The notes below the pieces were generated by a model. It had not been told where the DNA came from. It worked only from the letters and a program-made list of their open reading frames with translations, and ran no database searches. A stretch of 64,000 bases of DNA from CBDCWQ01 sp965223435 (GTDB taxonomy: Bacteria > Myxococcota > Kuafuiibacteriia > Kuafuiibacteriales > Kuafuiibacteriaceae). Shown here one piece after another: positions 1 through 9,839 of the stretch (position 1 is its first letter; every line of letters begins with the position of its first letter). The stretch is taken from contig CBDCWQ010000012.1 in assembly GCA_965223435.1 (NCBI GenBank), positions 1-64,000 of the forward strand, read 5' to 3'. The translations under genes were made by a program, and so were the position numbers.

Positions 1-620
1 TGCGCTGTGGCGAGCGCCGCCACCTCCCGTGCTTCATCGTAGCGCTTGAGCTTCAAAAGCGGCCACGCGGTCAAAGACCGGTAGTCCATCTTCAGCCGAG
101 CCCAAAGCCCTTCCACGTACCGAATTTTGGCCTCGTGGTGATCCATTTCCCCGTGGACATACACAAGCTCGAGCAGCACGCGATGGTACACGCGCCAAGG
201 ACTCTTCTCGAGCACCGGGTGGACACCGTAGTCTTGGACAAACAAACGTTCTGCCTCTTCTAAATGGTGAAGCGCCTTCGGAAGATTCCCCTCTCCTTGG
301 TGCTGGGCCACGCCCATCAAATGATGGGCGCGAAAGGACTTCGCGTTCTCGGCCACGGCCCGGTCGGCAAGGGTACGCAGGGACACATACCGCTGGGCCT
401 GGTACGCACAAAAAGCACGCCGTTCGAGCTCGGTGCCCCCATAGACCTCTGCGCCGCGACAGTCCTCCGAGTCCTGGGGCATGCCCCGCATAGGCAAGGG
501 CGCCTCGGCTTCCTTGTGACCCTCGGCGACATCACCCTCTTTGCCGCCCGAGGCTTGAGGAAGCTCAAAAAGAATCAAAGCGAGCCCAAAAGCCGCCTGC
601 CGCGCACCGAACCCGATCAC
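1..620 (-). CDS. TPR-like protein, C-terminus cut by window edge
   Basis: A continuous minus-strand frame starts at a GTG that overlaps the MoxR stop as GTGA and runs off the left edge, so only about 206 residues are visible. The first ~25 residues are hydrophobic and could be a signal or anchor segment. A charged linker follows, then helical repeat-like sequence (AENAKSFRAHHLMGVAQHQG, LPKALHHLEEAERLF) typical of TPR-fold proteins. It is the last visible gene of the DUF58 / transglutaminase / MoxR operon, where TPR partners are common. No catalytic motif is seen. The role is inferred from context: a periplasmic or membrane scaffold acting with the MoxR system. Confidence 0.7.
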   Translation of the reverse strand, partial: MIGFGARQAAFGLALILFELPQASGGKEGDVAEGHKEAEAPLPMRGMPQDSEDCRGAEVYGGTELERRAFCAYQAQRYVSLRTLADRAVAENAKSFRAHHLMGVAQHQGEGNLPKALHHLEEAERLFVQDYGVHPVLEKSPWRVYHRVLLELVYVHGEMDHHEAKIRYVEGLWARLKMDYRSLTAWPLLKLKRYDEAREVAALATA

Positions 621-1657
621 GGCTGAGAAGGCGCCCCATCGAGACGCAAGGTCGCTTGGGCAAGCCGCTCAATGGAGGGTTTCATCATCGAAGCCAAGAG
701 CCCCGTCTTGTCTTCTGCACCGACTCCTAGCTCAACGCGATGCCCGAAAATCTGGGGTACAAGGGCTTCTAGGTCTTCGGCGTTCACATAGTCTCTGCCG
801 TAGATCATCGCCCGGGTCTTGAGGGCGGGGACGGCAAGAACCAAGGCCCGCGTGGATACCCCCTGCCTGACACGGCGATCGCTGCGAATCGCTTGCGCCA
901 TATCCACCAAGGCCTCCGCGATAAGGGGGTGGACCACCACGTGGCGATCGATGGTCTCGCGCGCCCAAAGGACCTCGTTGCGGGTCACACACGGACCTTG
1001 GACGTCCTTCCGGGAGCCGAGCGTACGCAAGACCTCGAGCTCTGAGGCCCGGTCGATGTGGGTCATACGAACCTTGAACAAGAATCGGTCCAGCTGCGCG
1101 ACCGGGAGCGGATAGGTTCCCGCCAAATCCAGCGGATTTTGCGTCGCAATGACAAAAAATAGGCCATCGAGCGGACGGGTCTGGTTGTCCACCGTGACCT
1201 GTTTTTCCGCCATCGCCTCGAGCATCGCGGCTTGGACTTTCGGAGAGGTACGATTGATTTCGTCCGCCAACACCACATGGGCGAACACCGGGCCCGGCCG
1301 AAATGAGAACTGCCCCGTCTTCGGCTCAAAGACCGTCGTTCCGGTGACGTCCGAGGGCAACAGATCGGGGGTGAACTGGATCCGTCGAAAAGCACGCACA
1401 ACCACCGCGTCACTCGCATCGGGCGGGGGGTCGCGATCGTCCGCGATCGCCTCGCCTAGGGTCTTTGCGAGCGTCGTTTTCCCAGAACCGGGAAAATCCT
1501 CTAAGAGAATGTGTCCGTCCGCAAACAAGGCCGTGACCACCAATTCGATCACGGAATCTCTTCCGATGACCGCGCGCCGAATTCGTTCGAACAGTCGCTT
1601 GGCGATCTCCTGACTTCTTATGAGGCTCTCAGGCCCCGTTGTTTCGACCGAATCCAC
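617..1657 (-). CDS. moxR: MoxR-family AAA+ ATPase
   Basis: About 346 residues. The Walker A motif is FPGSGKTTLAKTL near residue 60. The Walker B region VVLADEINRTSPKVQAAMLE and the sensor region FFVIATQNPLD follow in the order usual for MoxR/RavA chaperone-like ATPases. The chosen start is the GTG at 1657, preceded by AGGAG at good spacing and sited 11 bases after the transglutaminase stop. A longer reading would overlap that gene by 55 bases. MoxR proteins usually act with a DUF58 protein and membrane partners encoded beside them to assemble or activate a target complex. The same neighbours are present here. The substrate is unknown. Confidence 0.93.
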   Translation of the reverse strand: MDSVETTGPESLIRSQEIAKRLFERIRRAVIGRDSVIELVVTALFADGHILLEDFPGSGKTTLAKTLGEAIADDRDPPPDASDAVVVRAFRRIQFTPDLLPSDVTGTTVFEPKTGQFSFRPGPVFAHVVLADEINRTSPKVQAAMLEAMAEKQVTVDNQTRPLDGLFFVIATQNPLDLAGTYPLPVAQLDRFLFKVRMTHIDRASELEVLRTLGSRKDVQGPCVTRNEVLWARETIDRHVVVHPLIAEALVDMAQAIRSDRRVRQGVSTRALVLAVPALKTRAMIYGRDYVNAEDLEALVPQIFGHRVELGVGAEDKTGLLASMMKPSIERLAQATLRLDGAPSQP

Positions 1658-1668
1658 TCTGCTTTCTC

Positions 1669-3876
1669 CTATGCCGACCACCACCAAGATACCGGGTTTA
1701 TCAAACCGAGGAGCCAGCGCCATGGAGGAACCTCTCGGCGAACTTCTCGGCGAACCCTCTGTGCCAAGCGGCTCGGCGATGCCGCGTGGCCGGATGTGTG
1801 AACCCGCCGAGAACCAAGGCAGGCGCCCATATGGGCGTGGGTCAACAACTCAAAAGAGGGACTCTTGGTCCGAACCCGGACGGCAAAACGCTCCCGGCCC
1901 TCTCCGGGGCGGCGGCAGAGCCCTGCGGCGGAAAGCGCATCAAGGCCCGCCCGGTACGCGGGCCGGAACCGCCCGCGAGAGAAAATCATCGGGGCAAAGA
2001 GTCGCCACACCTTGATAAGATAGGCAACCATCAAAAAGCCCATGAGAACACCCGGAATCCACCGCTTAATGCCGGCCAGAATACGCCGCACGCCGAACCC
2101 GGACGGCAGCGTCCGCGTTCGCCGCCCCTCCCGGCGCGCCATCTCTCCCAAGAGCTGCTGCAAGTCTTTTTCGCGAAATGCATTGGGTTCCACGTCGGAT
2201 TTTTCGGGGGACACTTCGACGGGAACCCACCCCGCCTGGTCGAGGTAGATCTCCGCCCACGCGTGGGCATCCCCGCTCTTGATCAACAGCGAGGAGCCCC
2301 CGCCGAGGTTCTCGGCAGGGACCGCATAACCTGCGCTGACCCTGGCCGGCACCCCCATCGCCCGGAGAAGAAAAGCCGCGGAATGCGCAAGATGCACACA
2401 GTATCCAAGCTTTTCTTCACTGAACAAGAAATCACCCGTGGGATCTTGGCTGCCCTCGTAGGTTTTCCGAAATGAGTAGGTCGCTGAGGCCTCCAAGAAC
2501 TGCTTTACGGTGAGCGCTTGCGCCAACGGGTCAGCCGCAAATTCGCTCTTCAGGGTACCGACAAGCTTGGCCGCCAAGCGGTGGTATCGCGGGTCGCGGG
2601 GCAACTCTGTGTAGTGTTCCCAAACTTCGTCGGACCAGGACTGGAGCCCCGGGGCTTGGCCCATCAACGCGTTGAATTCACCCTCGAGCACCGAGGAAAC
2701 GGCCCGATACGCCAGTCGAAAACGGGCCGGCTGGGGATTGGACAGCGGCCTTAGCTCCACCGCGTCCGTCAGCGCGAACACCCGCCGATGAGAGGACAAC
2801 AGGGCAACATCCGTGGCGACCAAGGTCCGACCTGGTGTGCCCTCATCGGGCCCGGGCACAGGTTCAACCTCAGTCGGAAATCCGCCTGGCACATCGCGGT
2901 CTACGTCCTCGCGCGCGGCTTCGACCAGTCGCACCCCATTGTACTGCGAAAACGCGGCATGCCGAAAGTAGAACACCCCACCGCTCGGCCGGACGTCTCG
3001 GTGAAAAATGACCACCGCGCGCGGCCGATTTTTTTGATGCGCGTTTCCCGGCTTCGGCATGTCTTGATCAAACGGTGACGCCTTTGCCCCTGAAGCTTGT
3101 CCCTGTTGGTCTTTGGATGCTCGCCCAGAGGCCTCGGCCTTCGAGCGATCATCGCCGGGCGCGCCTTTTCGTTGTTCGCGTTCTTCCGAGCGGTGAATTT
3201 CGGAGCCCAAAAAAACCCCGAGCATCATGAGCCAGAACAGGGGAAACAACGCGCGCCGATAGACCCGTCCCGACGCCAAAATCCCTGCCAGGAGGCAAGC
3301 GGCCAAAAGCCCCATGCCCAAAAACGCAATCACGGGATCGAGTCCCTCGGTCCAAAACCAATCTGAGACCTCGAGAGGACGCGCGATCATGCCATCCCGG
3401 TGGGACGACACGGTGCTTGCGAGTGCAAAAACCACCACCGCTCCCTCCAGCACCAAAAAAGGGCGCGCCACCAGCGACAAGGCCCGCAGGAAGCTCGCCA
3501 ACCCGAGAGCACCCAGGAAAAACCGGGTCATCTCCGCGGCCCACAAAACGCCGCCTGGAGAAAACAAGAGCGAAGGCAAAACGTGGCCGACCAGGGCCCG
3601 GTACACCCCTGCCCCCCCGAGGACCAAAGCGGTCGCCAAGAGCAACGCCCCGCGCAGTCGAACCCGGCGGTGTTGCAACCAAGCGCCCAAAAACGAGGCC
3701 CCAAAAGCCCCGAGCGCCGCAGCCCATGCACCAGCGGGGCGGGTCAATGGCCACGCCAGCACAAAAAACGACGCCGCCATCAGTACCCCGTGAAATCCGG
3801 GTTCCATTGCGCGCGACCATCGTTTACTCGGCGCGGCCCGAGTCTCGGCCGAAGCAGTCCATCCGGTTCCGCTCAT
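1669..3876 (-). CDS. Transglutaminase-like membrane protein
   Basis: About 735 residues. The first ~220 residues contain several hydrophobic segments, as in the DUF3488-type membrane domain. The middle carries a transglutaminase core: Cys in EEKLGYCVHLAHSAAF and His in SGDAHAWAEIY. The place of the third triad residue reads GWVPVEVSPE, with Glu where Asp is usual. One further membrane segment near residue 640 precedes the tail. The start is the ATG at 3876, which overlaps the stop of the upstream 63-codon ORF as ATGA, rather than an upstream in-frame codon. Family members are cysteine-protease-fold proteins acting at the cell envelope; the substrate is unknown. It lies in the DUF58-MoxR operon. 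Confidence 0.9.
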   Translation of the reverse strand: MSGTGWTASAETRAAPSKRWSRAMEPGFHGVLMAASFFVLAWPLTRPAGAWAAALGAFGASFLGAWLQHRRVRLRGALLLATALVLGGAGVYRALVGHVLPSLLFSPGGVLWAAEMTRFFLGALGLASFLRALSLVARPFLVLEGAVVVFALASTVSSHRDGMIARPLEVSDWFWTEGLDPVIAFLGMGLLAACLLAGILASGRVYRRALFPLFWLMMLGVFLGSEIHRSEEREQRKGAPGDDRSKAEASGRASKDQQGQASGAKASPFDQDMPKPGNAHQKNRPRAVVIFHRDVRPSGGVFYFRHAAFSQYNGVRLVEAAREDVDRDVPGGFPTEVEPVPGPDEGTPGRTLVATDVALLSSHRRVFALTDAVELRPLSNPQPARFRLAYRAVSSVLEGEFNALMGQAPGLQSWSDEVWEHYTELPRDPRYHRLAAKLVGTLKSEFAADPLAQALTVKQFLEASATYSFRKTYEGSQDPTGDFLFSEEKLGYCVHLAHSAAFLLRAMGVPARVSAGYAVPAENLGGGSSLLIKSGDAHAWAEIYLDQAGWVPVEVSPEKSDVEPNAFREKDLQQLLGEMARREGRRTRTLPSGFGVRRILAGIKRWIPGVLMGFLMVAYLIKVWRLFAPMIFSRGRFRPAYRAGLDALSAAGLCRRPGEGRERFAVRVRTKSPSFELLTHAHMGACLGSRRVHTSGHAASPSRLAQRVRREVRREVPPWRWLLGLINPVSWWWSA

Positions 3877-4064
3877 GAAACCCTCACCGCGACGCGTGGG
3901 CCCCGGTCCTGCCGCCGGGCACCCCAAGGCCTGGCCTCCATGGCCGAGGGCGGGCGTGGACTCTTCACGAAGCTTTTGCCGCTTCGTTTGATCACCCGTG
4001 GGCCCAGCGGCCCACGATCACCGCGTGGGCCGGTGGCGGTGGTCCCGGTCGGCCCCCCGTTCAC
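3873..4064 (-). CDS. Small basic ORF coupled between DUF58 and transglutaminase genes
   Basis: A 63-codon ORF fills the gap exactly. Its GTG start overlaps the DUF58 stop as GTGA, and its TGA overlaps the transglutaminase ATG as ATGA. The product is rich in Gly, Pro and Arg, has a net positive charge, and has no membrane segment or recognisable domain. I do not recognise it. The double overlap argues that it is translated, at least as a bridge carrying ribosomes between two large genes. The low-complexity composition leaves open that it is a chance open frame in GC-rich DNA. Confidence 0.5.
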   Translation of the reverse strand: MNGGPTGTTATGPRGDRGPLGPRVIKRSGKSFVKSPRPPSAMEARPWGARRQDRGPRVAVRVS

Positions 4065-5425
4065 GACACACGCTCCTCAGCAAACTGGGGGTCGCCCGGG
4101 ATTCCAACCGCCCCGCTGGATGCATGAACCACCGTCCCGTAGCGTCGATCGACCACGGTCACCTGTGCGCCAATCGACAAGAAAACATCGCTGACCGCCC
4201 TGATCTCGTCCAAAGAAGCGCCGCCTTCCTTGGGTGCTGCCGGCAATTTGAACCACCGCTCAAATCGAGACTGCGACGGCGTGGCCGCGGGGTCCACCGC
4301 GATCACCACGCTGGTTCTCGCAGCCAGGTCTCGCACGGTCCGAACGCAGGTCTCGAGCCAGGGGCCGCGAACGCCCGGGACAAAAAGAACCCAGCGGGCG
4401 GAAGCCCCCGCCTCCGCCATGGTTCGAAAGGGTTCAAGGCCTGCGCCCTCTCCTTGGGATGAACCGCGAAAACGTCGCGACGCCATGATGAGCTGTAAAG
4501 CCTCGGCAGGCGTGGTGGCCCCGCGGCCCGCGCCGTCGGTCCCCAACATCCAGGACCCACCGAGCAAGCCGCGTTCGATCGCGACCGAAGCGGCAGCCGC
4601 CGCCGGCTCATCCCCTTTTGCCGCGGGCAAATAGGCCATCACGCGTACCCTGGGATCCATCGCCGTCTCCGGCGTTCGCACCATGAGCTCGCCCGTTCGC
4701 CCATAAAGTTTCCAAAGGACAAGACGCAACGGGTCACCCGCGACGTAGCGCCGCATTTCGACTCGGTCCCCGAGGGGCTCACCGAAGGGGTGTGGCGCGT
4801 CGGCGCCCCCTGCGACTGAAGGGAGGAAGGAGGCCCCCGTCAGCGATCCTTTGCAAGGCTCGAGCTCAACCGATCGGCGTTCTACGCGGCGAAGGCTGAA
4901 GCGCGCCAGGCCCAGGCCGTCTTCCACGACAAAACGACGTGCGACCTCGCTCGCCAGGCCCCGCTGGTCGGCAAACAACCGCTCTCGCAGACCACCGCTC
5001 GTCTCCTGGTTGACCACGCGAACGCCCGCGGGCGCTTCCCAAAACCATCGTACATACACCAGGGCGAAAAACAGGCGCCGCGGCACCTCGAGCCCCTCGT
5101 CGAAACCCACATCGGCCTCGAGCCGGATGGGCTTGGGCCGTTCGGCCCCGTCATGATGCACACGATCAAGCAAGCGTCTGAGAACAAGCGTCCCTACCCC
5201 GGCAGCCCCCAAGCCCAAAGCGACACAAAGCGCAGCCAAGAGCGACGCCATCTGGATGACGTAGTCCCCGCGAGGTGCCGCAAACGCCCAATAGGCAAAA
5301 TGGGCGCTGACCGCGACAAGAAGCCCCAGGTTGGTCAAAGGAACCCAGCGCCGCCTCAGTCTCACGAGCCTCTTCCAACCTTGACTGCACAAAGCTCCGA
5401 CCCGGCGCGCTCTCGGGCCGAACAT
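4061..5425 (-). CDS. DUF58 domain protein
   Basis: About 454 residues. Two hydrophobic segments near residues 30-75 anchor it in the membrane. The signature is VEMRRYVAGDPLRLVLWKLY near the middle, matching the DUF58 core (R-x-Y-x-x-G-D then W-K). A von Willebrand-like alpha/beta region follows. DUF58 proteins are the usual partners of MoxR ATPases. It is the first gene of the minus-strand operon and diverges from the peptide transporter. The start is uncertain: an in-frame TTG (5458), GTG (5440) and ATG (5425) all lack a strong ribosome site, and the ATG was chosen. Confidence 0.85.
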   Translation of the reverse strand: MFGPRARRVGALCSQGWKRLVRLRRRWVPLTNLGLLVAVSAHFAYWAFAAPRGDYVIQMASLLAALCVALGLGAAGVGTLVLRRLLDRVHHDGAERPKPIRLEADVGFDEGLEVPRRLFFALVYVRWFWEAPAGVRVVNQETSGGLRERLFADQRGLASEVARRFVVEDGLGLARFSLRRVERRSVELEPCKGSLTGASFLPSVAGGADAPHPFGEPLGDRVEMRRYVAGDPLRLVLWKLYGRTGELMVRTPETAMDPRVRVMAYLPAAKGDEPAAAAASVAIERGLLGGSWMLGTDGAGRGATTPAEALQLIMASRRFRGSSQGEGAGLEPFRTMAEAGASARWVLFVPGVRGPWLETCVRTVRDLAARTSVVIAVDPAATPSQSRFERWFKLPAAPKEGGASLDEIRAVSDVFLSIGAQVTVVDRRYGTVVHASSGAVGIPGDPQFAEERVS

Positions 5426-5571
5426 CGTCAGCTTACGCACAGGCGCCCCCAAAACCAAGACCCGCGCCGTGCATGGCGAACAGGATGTAGGGAGACTTGC
5501 AAGCAGTCGAAGAGCATCCTACAGCTCTTGCGGAGTCGCCTTGACCAAGGCAGAAGGCCACGACAAACCCG

Positions 5572-7248
5572 ATGGGACAGCATCACCGCGAGCAACCGGA
5601 TCATACGCACCAGGGGTGGCCACCGGGGATCGCGTACATTATCGGCAACGAAGGGTGCGAGCGCTTCAGCTTCTACGGAATGCGTTCGGTCCTGTTCATC
5701 CATCTGGCGGCCCTGCATACCTCAGCCGGTGTGATCGGCGAACGGGCCAAAGACTTGGCGACCGCCGACGTCCACCTCTTTATCATGGGGGTATACGCGC
5801 TTCCGGTCATCGGTGCCATCCTCGCGGACCGCTACCTGGGAAAGTACCTGACGATTATGGCGCTTTCCTTGGTGTATTGCGGGGGGCATGCGGTTCTGTC
5901 GGCGGGCGAAGAGTCGCTCGTGGGAAGCTACCTTGGACTGGGGCTGATAGCCATTGGCGCCGGCGGCATCAAACCCTGTGTGTCTGCACACGTGGGGGAC
6001 CAATTCGGGCGCGGGAACTGGTTTCGGCTCCGTCGAGCCTTTCAGTGGTTCTACTTCATCATCAACTTCGGTTCGGCGTTTGCGACCATCTTGATTCCTT
6101 GGACCTATGAGGCCTATGGGCCGGGCGTCGCCTTCGGTATCCCCGGCGTTTTGATGTTCTTGGCCACCCTGTTCTTTTGGCTTGGCCGTCACCGCTTTGT
6201 GCATATTCCGCCGCGACCCGGCGGACGCGTGGGACTGTTGGATGCCGTCAGCTCGACGGCGATTTTTTTGGCGTTCGGTCACCTGTTTGTCACCCACACC
6301 ATGCCATGGTGGACGATGTTGGGTGCCACGGCAGGTTTTTTGGCCGTCGGGCTCTATGTCTTCGCGCGTCGCCAGCGACTGGAACAAGACGATGGCTTTT
6401 TGGCCATCATGCTGTGGATTCTGCTCAGGGGTCGCAACCATGAGACGGTCCAGGCGCCGGTCTCGTCGCAAAGCGACAAGGGCGACGATCCTCTCGGGCT
6501 TCGGACCCAGCGCTTTTGGGCGTCCGCGGTTCATCGCTTTGGGGTCGAGGCGGTCGAAGGACCGGTCGCGGTCCTGAAGATCATGAGCACCTTCTTTTTG
6601 ATTCTCTTCTTTTGGGCACTCTTCGACCAGCAGGCGAGCTCCTGGATTCGGCAGACAGAAGCCATGTATCTTCCGCGACTCGTGGAGCTCCCGCTCATCG
6701 GTGGAGTACTCGGACTCTTTGTGGATCCAAACGCCCGGTTGCTTCCTTCGCAGCTTCCCGCGCTGAACCCGTTTATGGTCATGGTTCTGATTCCGTTCAT
6801 GAACCAAGTCTATCGCCTCTCCGAAAAGTTTGGCATCAAAACCCCCGCACTTCGCCGCATGACCGTGGGCATGCTCGTCGCCGCGCTGTCTTTTGTCGCC
6901 GCGGCCCTGATCCAGACCGAAATCGATCGGAAGGGCCCGGGGATCGTGCACGCCCTGTGGCAGGTTGTTCCCTATCTCATTATCACTGTGGCGGAGGTGA
7001 TGGTATCGATCACCGGACTCGAGTTCGCCTACACCCAGGCCCCCAAGCGCATGAAGTCGACCATCATGAGTTTTTGGCTCCTGACCGTCACGCTGGGCAA
7101 CTTTCTCGTCGCCCTTTTTGCCCTCCTCGCCCTGGACCAGCTCCCCTTGGCCCAGTTCTTTTGGGTTTTCGCGGGCCTTATGGCCCTGGCCGCGATCTTG
7201 TTCGGGGTGCGGGCCCGATTTTACCGGCAACACGACTATCCCCAATGA
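5572..7248 (+). CDS. POT/PTR2-family proton-dependent peptide transporter
   Basis: 558 residues with about 12-14 hydrophobic segments. The first PTR2 signature GNEGCERFSFYGMRSVL lies near residue 25 and the second, FYFIINFGS, near residue 160. Both are diagnostic of proton-coupled oligopeptide transporters of the major facilitator superfamily. The length fits, though the insert around residues 270-330 is polar and long. The protein should import di- and tripeptides across the inner membrane. It is monocistronic or leads into the broken kinase gene 34 bases downstream, and it diverges from the DUF58 operon. Confidence 0.93.
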   Translation: MGQHHREQPDHTHQGWPPGIAYIIGNEGCERFSFYGMRSVLFIHLAALHTSAGVIGERAKDLATADVHLFIMGVYALPVIGAILADRYLGKYLTIMALSLVYCGGHAVLSAGEESLVGSYLGLGLIAIGAGGIKPCVSAHVGDQFGRGNWFRLRRAFQWFYFIINFGSAFATILIPWTYEAYGPGVAFGIPGVLMFLATLFFWLGRHRFVHIPPRPGGRVGLLDAVSSTAIFLAFGHLFVTHTMPWWTMLGATAGFLAVGLYVFARRQRLEQDDGFLAIMLWILLRGRNHETVQAPVSSQSDKGDDPLGLRTQRFWASAVHRFGVEAVEGPVAVLKIMSTFFLILFFWALFDQQASSWIRQTEAMYLPRLVELPLIGGVLGLFVDPNARLLPSQLPALNPFMVMVLIPFMNQVYRLSEKFGIKTPALRRMTVGMLVAALSFVAAALIQTEIDRKGPGIVHALWQVVPYLIITVAEVMVSITGLEFAYTQAPKRMKSTIMSFWLLTVTLGNFLVALFALLALDQLPLAQFFWVFAGLMALAAILFGVRARFYRQHDYPQ

Positions 7249-7282
7249 GTCCTACCCATGGGGTTGCCCGGGGTTCTAGGAT

Positions 7283-9266
7283 TTGACTACGGCTGCCGAC
7301 TTCGGGGACGCTTCACAAGGCATGGCCTCCCAAAGTCCGGTGCCCCTCAAGATCGGCCGCTACGAGGTGATCGACAAGATAGCGACCGGGGGCATGGCCG
7401 AGCTTTTTGTGGCCAAATTCCATGGACCGGGCGGATTTGAAAAACGCTGCGCCCTCAAGCGTATCCTTCCTCAATACGCCAGCGACGACGTTTTTAAACG
7501 GATGTTTTTGAATGAGGCACGGATTCAGTGCCATGTTCGATCACCCCAATGTGGTCCAAATCTTTGAGCTCGGTGAAGATGAGCGTGGGCAGTTTTACAT
7601 CGCCATGGAGCTCGTCAATGGCATCAATTTAAGACAGCTCATCACTTTGAGCCAGGAAAAAGCCCGCCGGTTTCCTCCAGAGCTGGCGGCCTACATCATG
7701 GCTCAGGTTCTTGAGGGCCTGGCCTACGCGCATGAGTTTCGAAACCGAGAGGGCAAGGCGCTCAAGCTCGTTCATCGCGACGTCTCTCCTCAAAACATCT
7801 TGCTGTCCTACGATGGCGCCGTAAAACTTGTCGACTTTGGCATCGCCAAAGGCACCGCGCACCACAGCGAAACTCAAGCGGGGATGCTGAAAGGAAAGAT
7901 CGCCTACATGTCGCCGGAGCAGGCATTTGGCGACGCCATCGACGCGCGCTCCGATCTATTTTCTGCCGGCGTGTGTTTTTATGAACTTATCACCCAAGAG
8001 CGTCCCTTCCAGGGGCGCAAACGAAGTGCTGACCTTGAAGGCCATCCTCGAGTCTCCGCCCAAACCCATTATCCACTGGGTTGCGGACTGCGCATCCAGT
8101 ATCGAAGCCTGCGTCTACCGCGCGCTCGAAAAACCGCCGGATCTGCGTTTTCAAAGCGCGCATTCCTTCGCGGAGGAACTCGGGGCGATTCTCAAAAAGT
8201 GCCCTGTTTCCATCGGGCGTCCGATCTTGGCGAGCTTCGTGGCCAGCCTGACCGAAGAAGGCGCACCCCCCATCGACCGTCAAGCATTTGCCATGCCCCC
8301 GGAACCTGAGGGCGACGCATCGACTCGTCCGAAGCCATCCCAACCGGGCTTACGTGCCCCCGAGCGATTCCGATGGTCACGGCGCCGCGTTGTCGTCGCA
8401 GGCGAATCGCCCCAACCCATCGGAGGGTGCCCCGTTTCGTGGGGGTGATCCGCGCCCAGCGGCTCAGGGGTCGCCACCGGCGCCTTTCACGGAACTCACC
8501 GCCTCCGCGAGATCCATCGGGGACGAACCGGACGTTTCCGTGCACCCAAGACGGCACCGGGTGATCACATTGTTCTCTTTCGTGCTCTCCTTGGTTCTCG
8601 GCGCCACCGTGGTATTCGCCCTGATTCGGCACCACAACACCATCCTGATTGAGCCGGCGCCGTTTGATTCGGAGCCCTTGGGCCGACAAGACCGGGCTGC
8701 CTCGTATCCGACAAAGCACGACTGCGGTTCGGGTTCCCCACCCTCCAAGGGCCCATGTCGCACCCGCACCCAAAAATGCACCGGCGGAAACCATCGGTCC
8801 CGGTGTGGCCCCGTCCAGCCCGAAACCTGCATTAAGGACAAACCGAGAGGTCGACGAAAAGGCGTTTGGCAGAGTGCGGGTCGAATCCGTACCCAGCGGG
8901 CTGGTGGTTCGCGTCGGGCGCAAGCGCCTTGGCAAAACGCCCCTGACCTTCAAGCGGCCTGCGGGGCGTCACCGACTCGATCTGTCCCATCGAAGTTTTG
9001 GGATCCACCGTACAGTCACCGTGGAAGCCCACCCCAACCGCCTCGTCAAAACCCGCGTTGTTTTCGGACGGGGTTCCTTGGTGGTTCAATCGAGGCCCTG
9101 GGCAGAAGTTTTTGTCGATGGCGTGCACAAGGGAAAGACACCGCTGACGGCGCCGATCTACGAAGGCGATCACACCATCGTACTCAAAAGCGCGCAGGAA
9201 GGCGAACAGACCCGTCGTTTCAGCCTCAAGGCTGGGGAGACCAAGACCATCCGCGTTCGCTTCTAA
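7283..9266 (+). pseudogene. Ser/Thr protein kinase with C-terminal PEGA domain, four frameshifts
   Basis: The protein is continuous only across three frames. The kinase N-lobe (IATGGMAELFVAKF, Lys in CALKRIL) reads to about 7525. An extra base near 7526 shifts it to the catalytic lobe (VHRDVSPQNILLS, VDFGIAKG, MSPEQAFG). An extra G in the GGGG run at 8012-8015 restores homology (GANEVLTLKAILES). Further +1 changes are needed near 8330-8360 and 8670-8760 to reach a single membrane segment (about 8563-8635) and a PEGA-type tail. All kinase motifs are intact. The start may be TTG 7283 or ATG 7322. Either this is a decayed membrane kinase or the sequence has insertion errors. Confidence 0.85.
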
Positions 9267-9417
9267 ACAGAAACGCACAAGTCCGGATCCAGACACCATG
9301 CGGCATTGGACCCTGCGGTGCCGGCTCACGTACTTCCGTGTACGCTCCACGGGCTCCACGGGCTCCGCGGGCCCGGCTTTGCCGAGCACCTGGCTTCGAA
9401 CTTGTGCGTTCCTGTTT
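9265..9417. repeat. Inverted-repeat element, about 153 bp (copy 1)
   Basis: The element begins inside the kinase-PEGA stop codon. It is bounded by AAACAGAAACGCACAAGT on the left and the reverse complement AAACAGGAACGCACAAGT on the right, with GC-rich partly palindromic sequence between. A close full copy lies at 36073-36216 and a half copy at 35651-35695. There is no coding capacity. It resembles a MITE or REP-type element; it could also form a strong hairpin in RNA. Confidence 0.85.
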
Positions 9418-9434
9418 ATGCAGCCCACGACCCC

Positions 9435-9839
9435 CTATGGGTAATCGAAGAGCTCGACGGAAACGGCGGCCTTCTCCCCCTCGCGCACTTGCACATCGTT
9501 GGCGCACCCGAAGCCAACCCGAAGGTCGTCGGCCACCGCCCAGATCACCACCGCGTAGACCCCTGGCCGGACACCGCCCAGCGTGCCGGTACCCTCCGTA
9601 TAGGACACCTCAAGCTCGTGCGCGACGCGTGCTTGTGGGCTCGCCCGCGCAATCTGGCATCGCGTCGCACCAAAGCGGTCGACATCCACGGTCACCAACC
9701 GAATGACGACATGACTGGGCTCCACCGTGAGCGCTTGCCGGATCACTTCGACGTGCATGGCCTCCGTCCCGCCCCCACAGCCTGGAAGCGACCAACCCAG
9801 GACGCCGAAGAGAACTACCGAAAGGAAACGGAAACGCAC
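9435..9839 (-). CDS. Small putative lipoprotein
   Basis: 134 residues with a short signal peptide ending in a lipobox, WSLPGC, followed by Gly residues. This predicts a lipid-anchored envelope protein. The rest is beta-rich (VVIRLVTVDVDRFG, GVYAVVIWAVADDLRVGFGC) with two further Cys, and I do not recognise a family. The GTG start overlaps the end of the upstream TPR-type gene by 25 bases, so the two are probably one operon. Function unknown. Confidence 0.7.
   Translation of the reverse strand: MRFRFLSVVLFGVLGWSLPGCGGGTEAMHVEVIRQALTVEPSHVVIRLVTVDVDRFGATRCQIARASPQARVAHELEVSYTEGTGTLGGVRPGVYAVVIWAVADDLRVGFGCANDVQVREGEKAAVSVELFDYP

Noticed and set aside
5469..6110. Plus-strand ORFs overlapping the POT gene start
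   Set aside because: They lack family motifs and overlap an ORF with clear PTR2 signatures.
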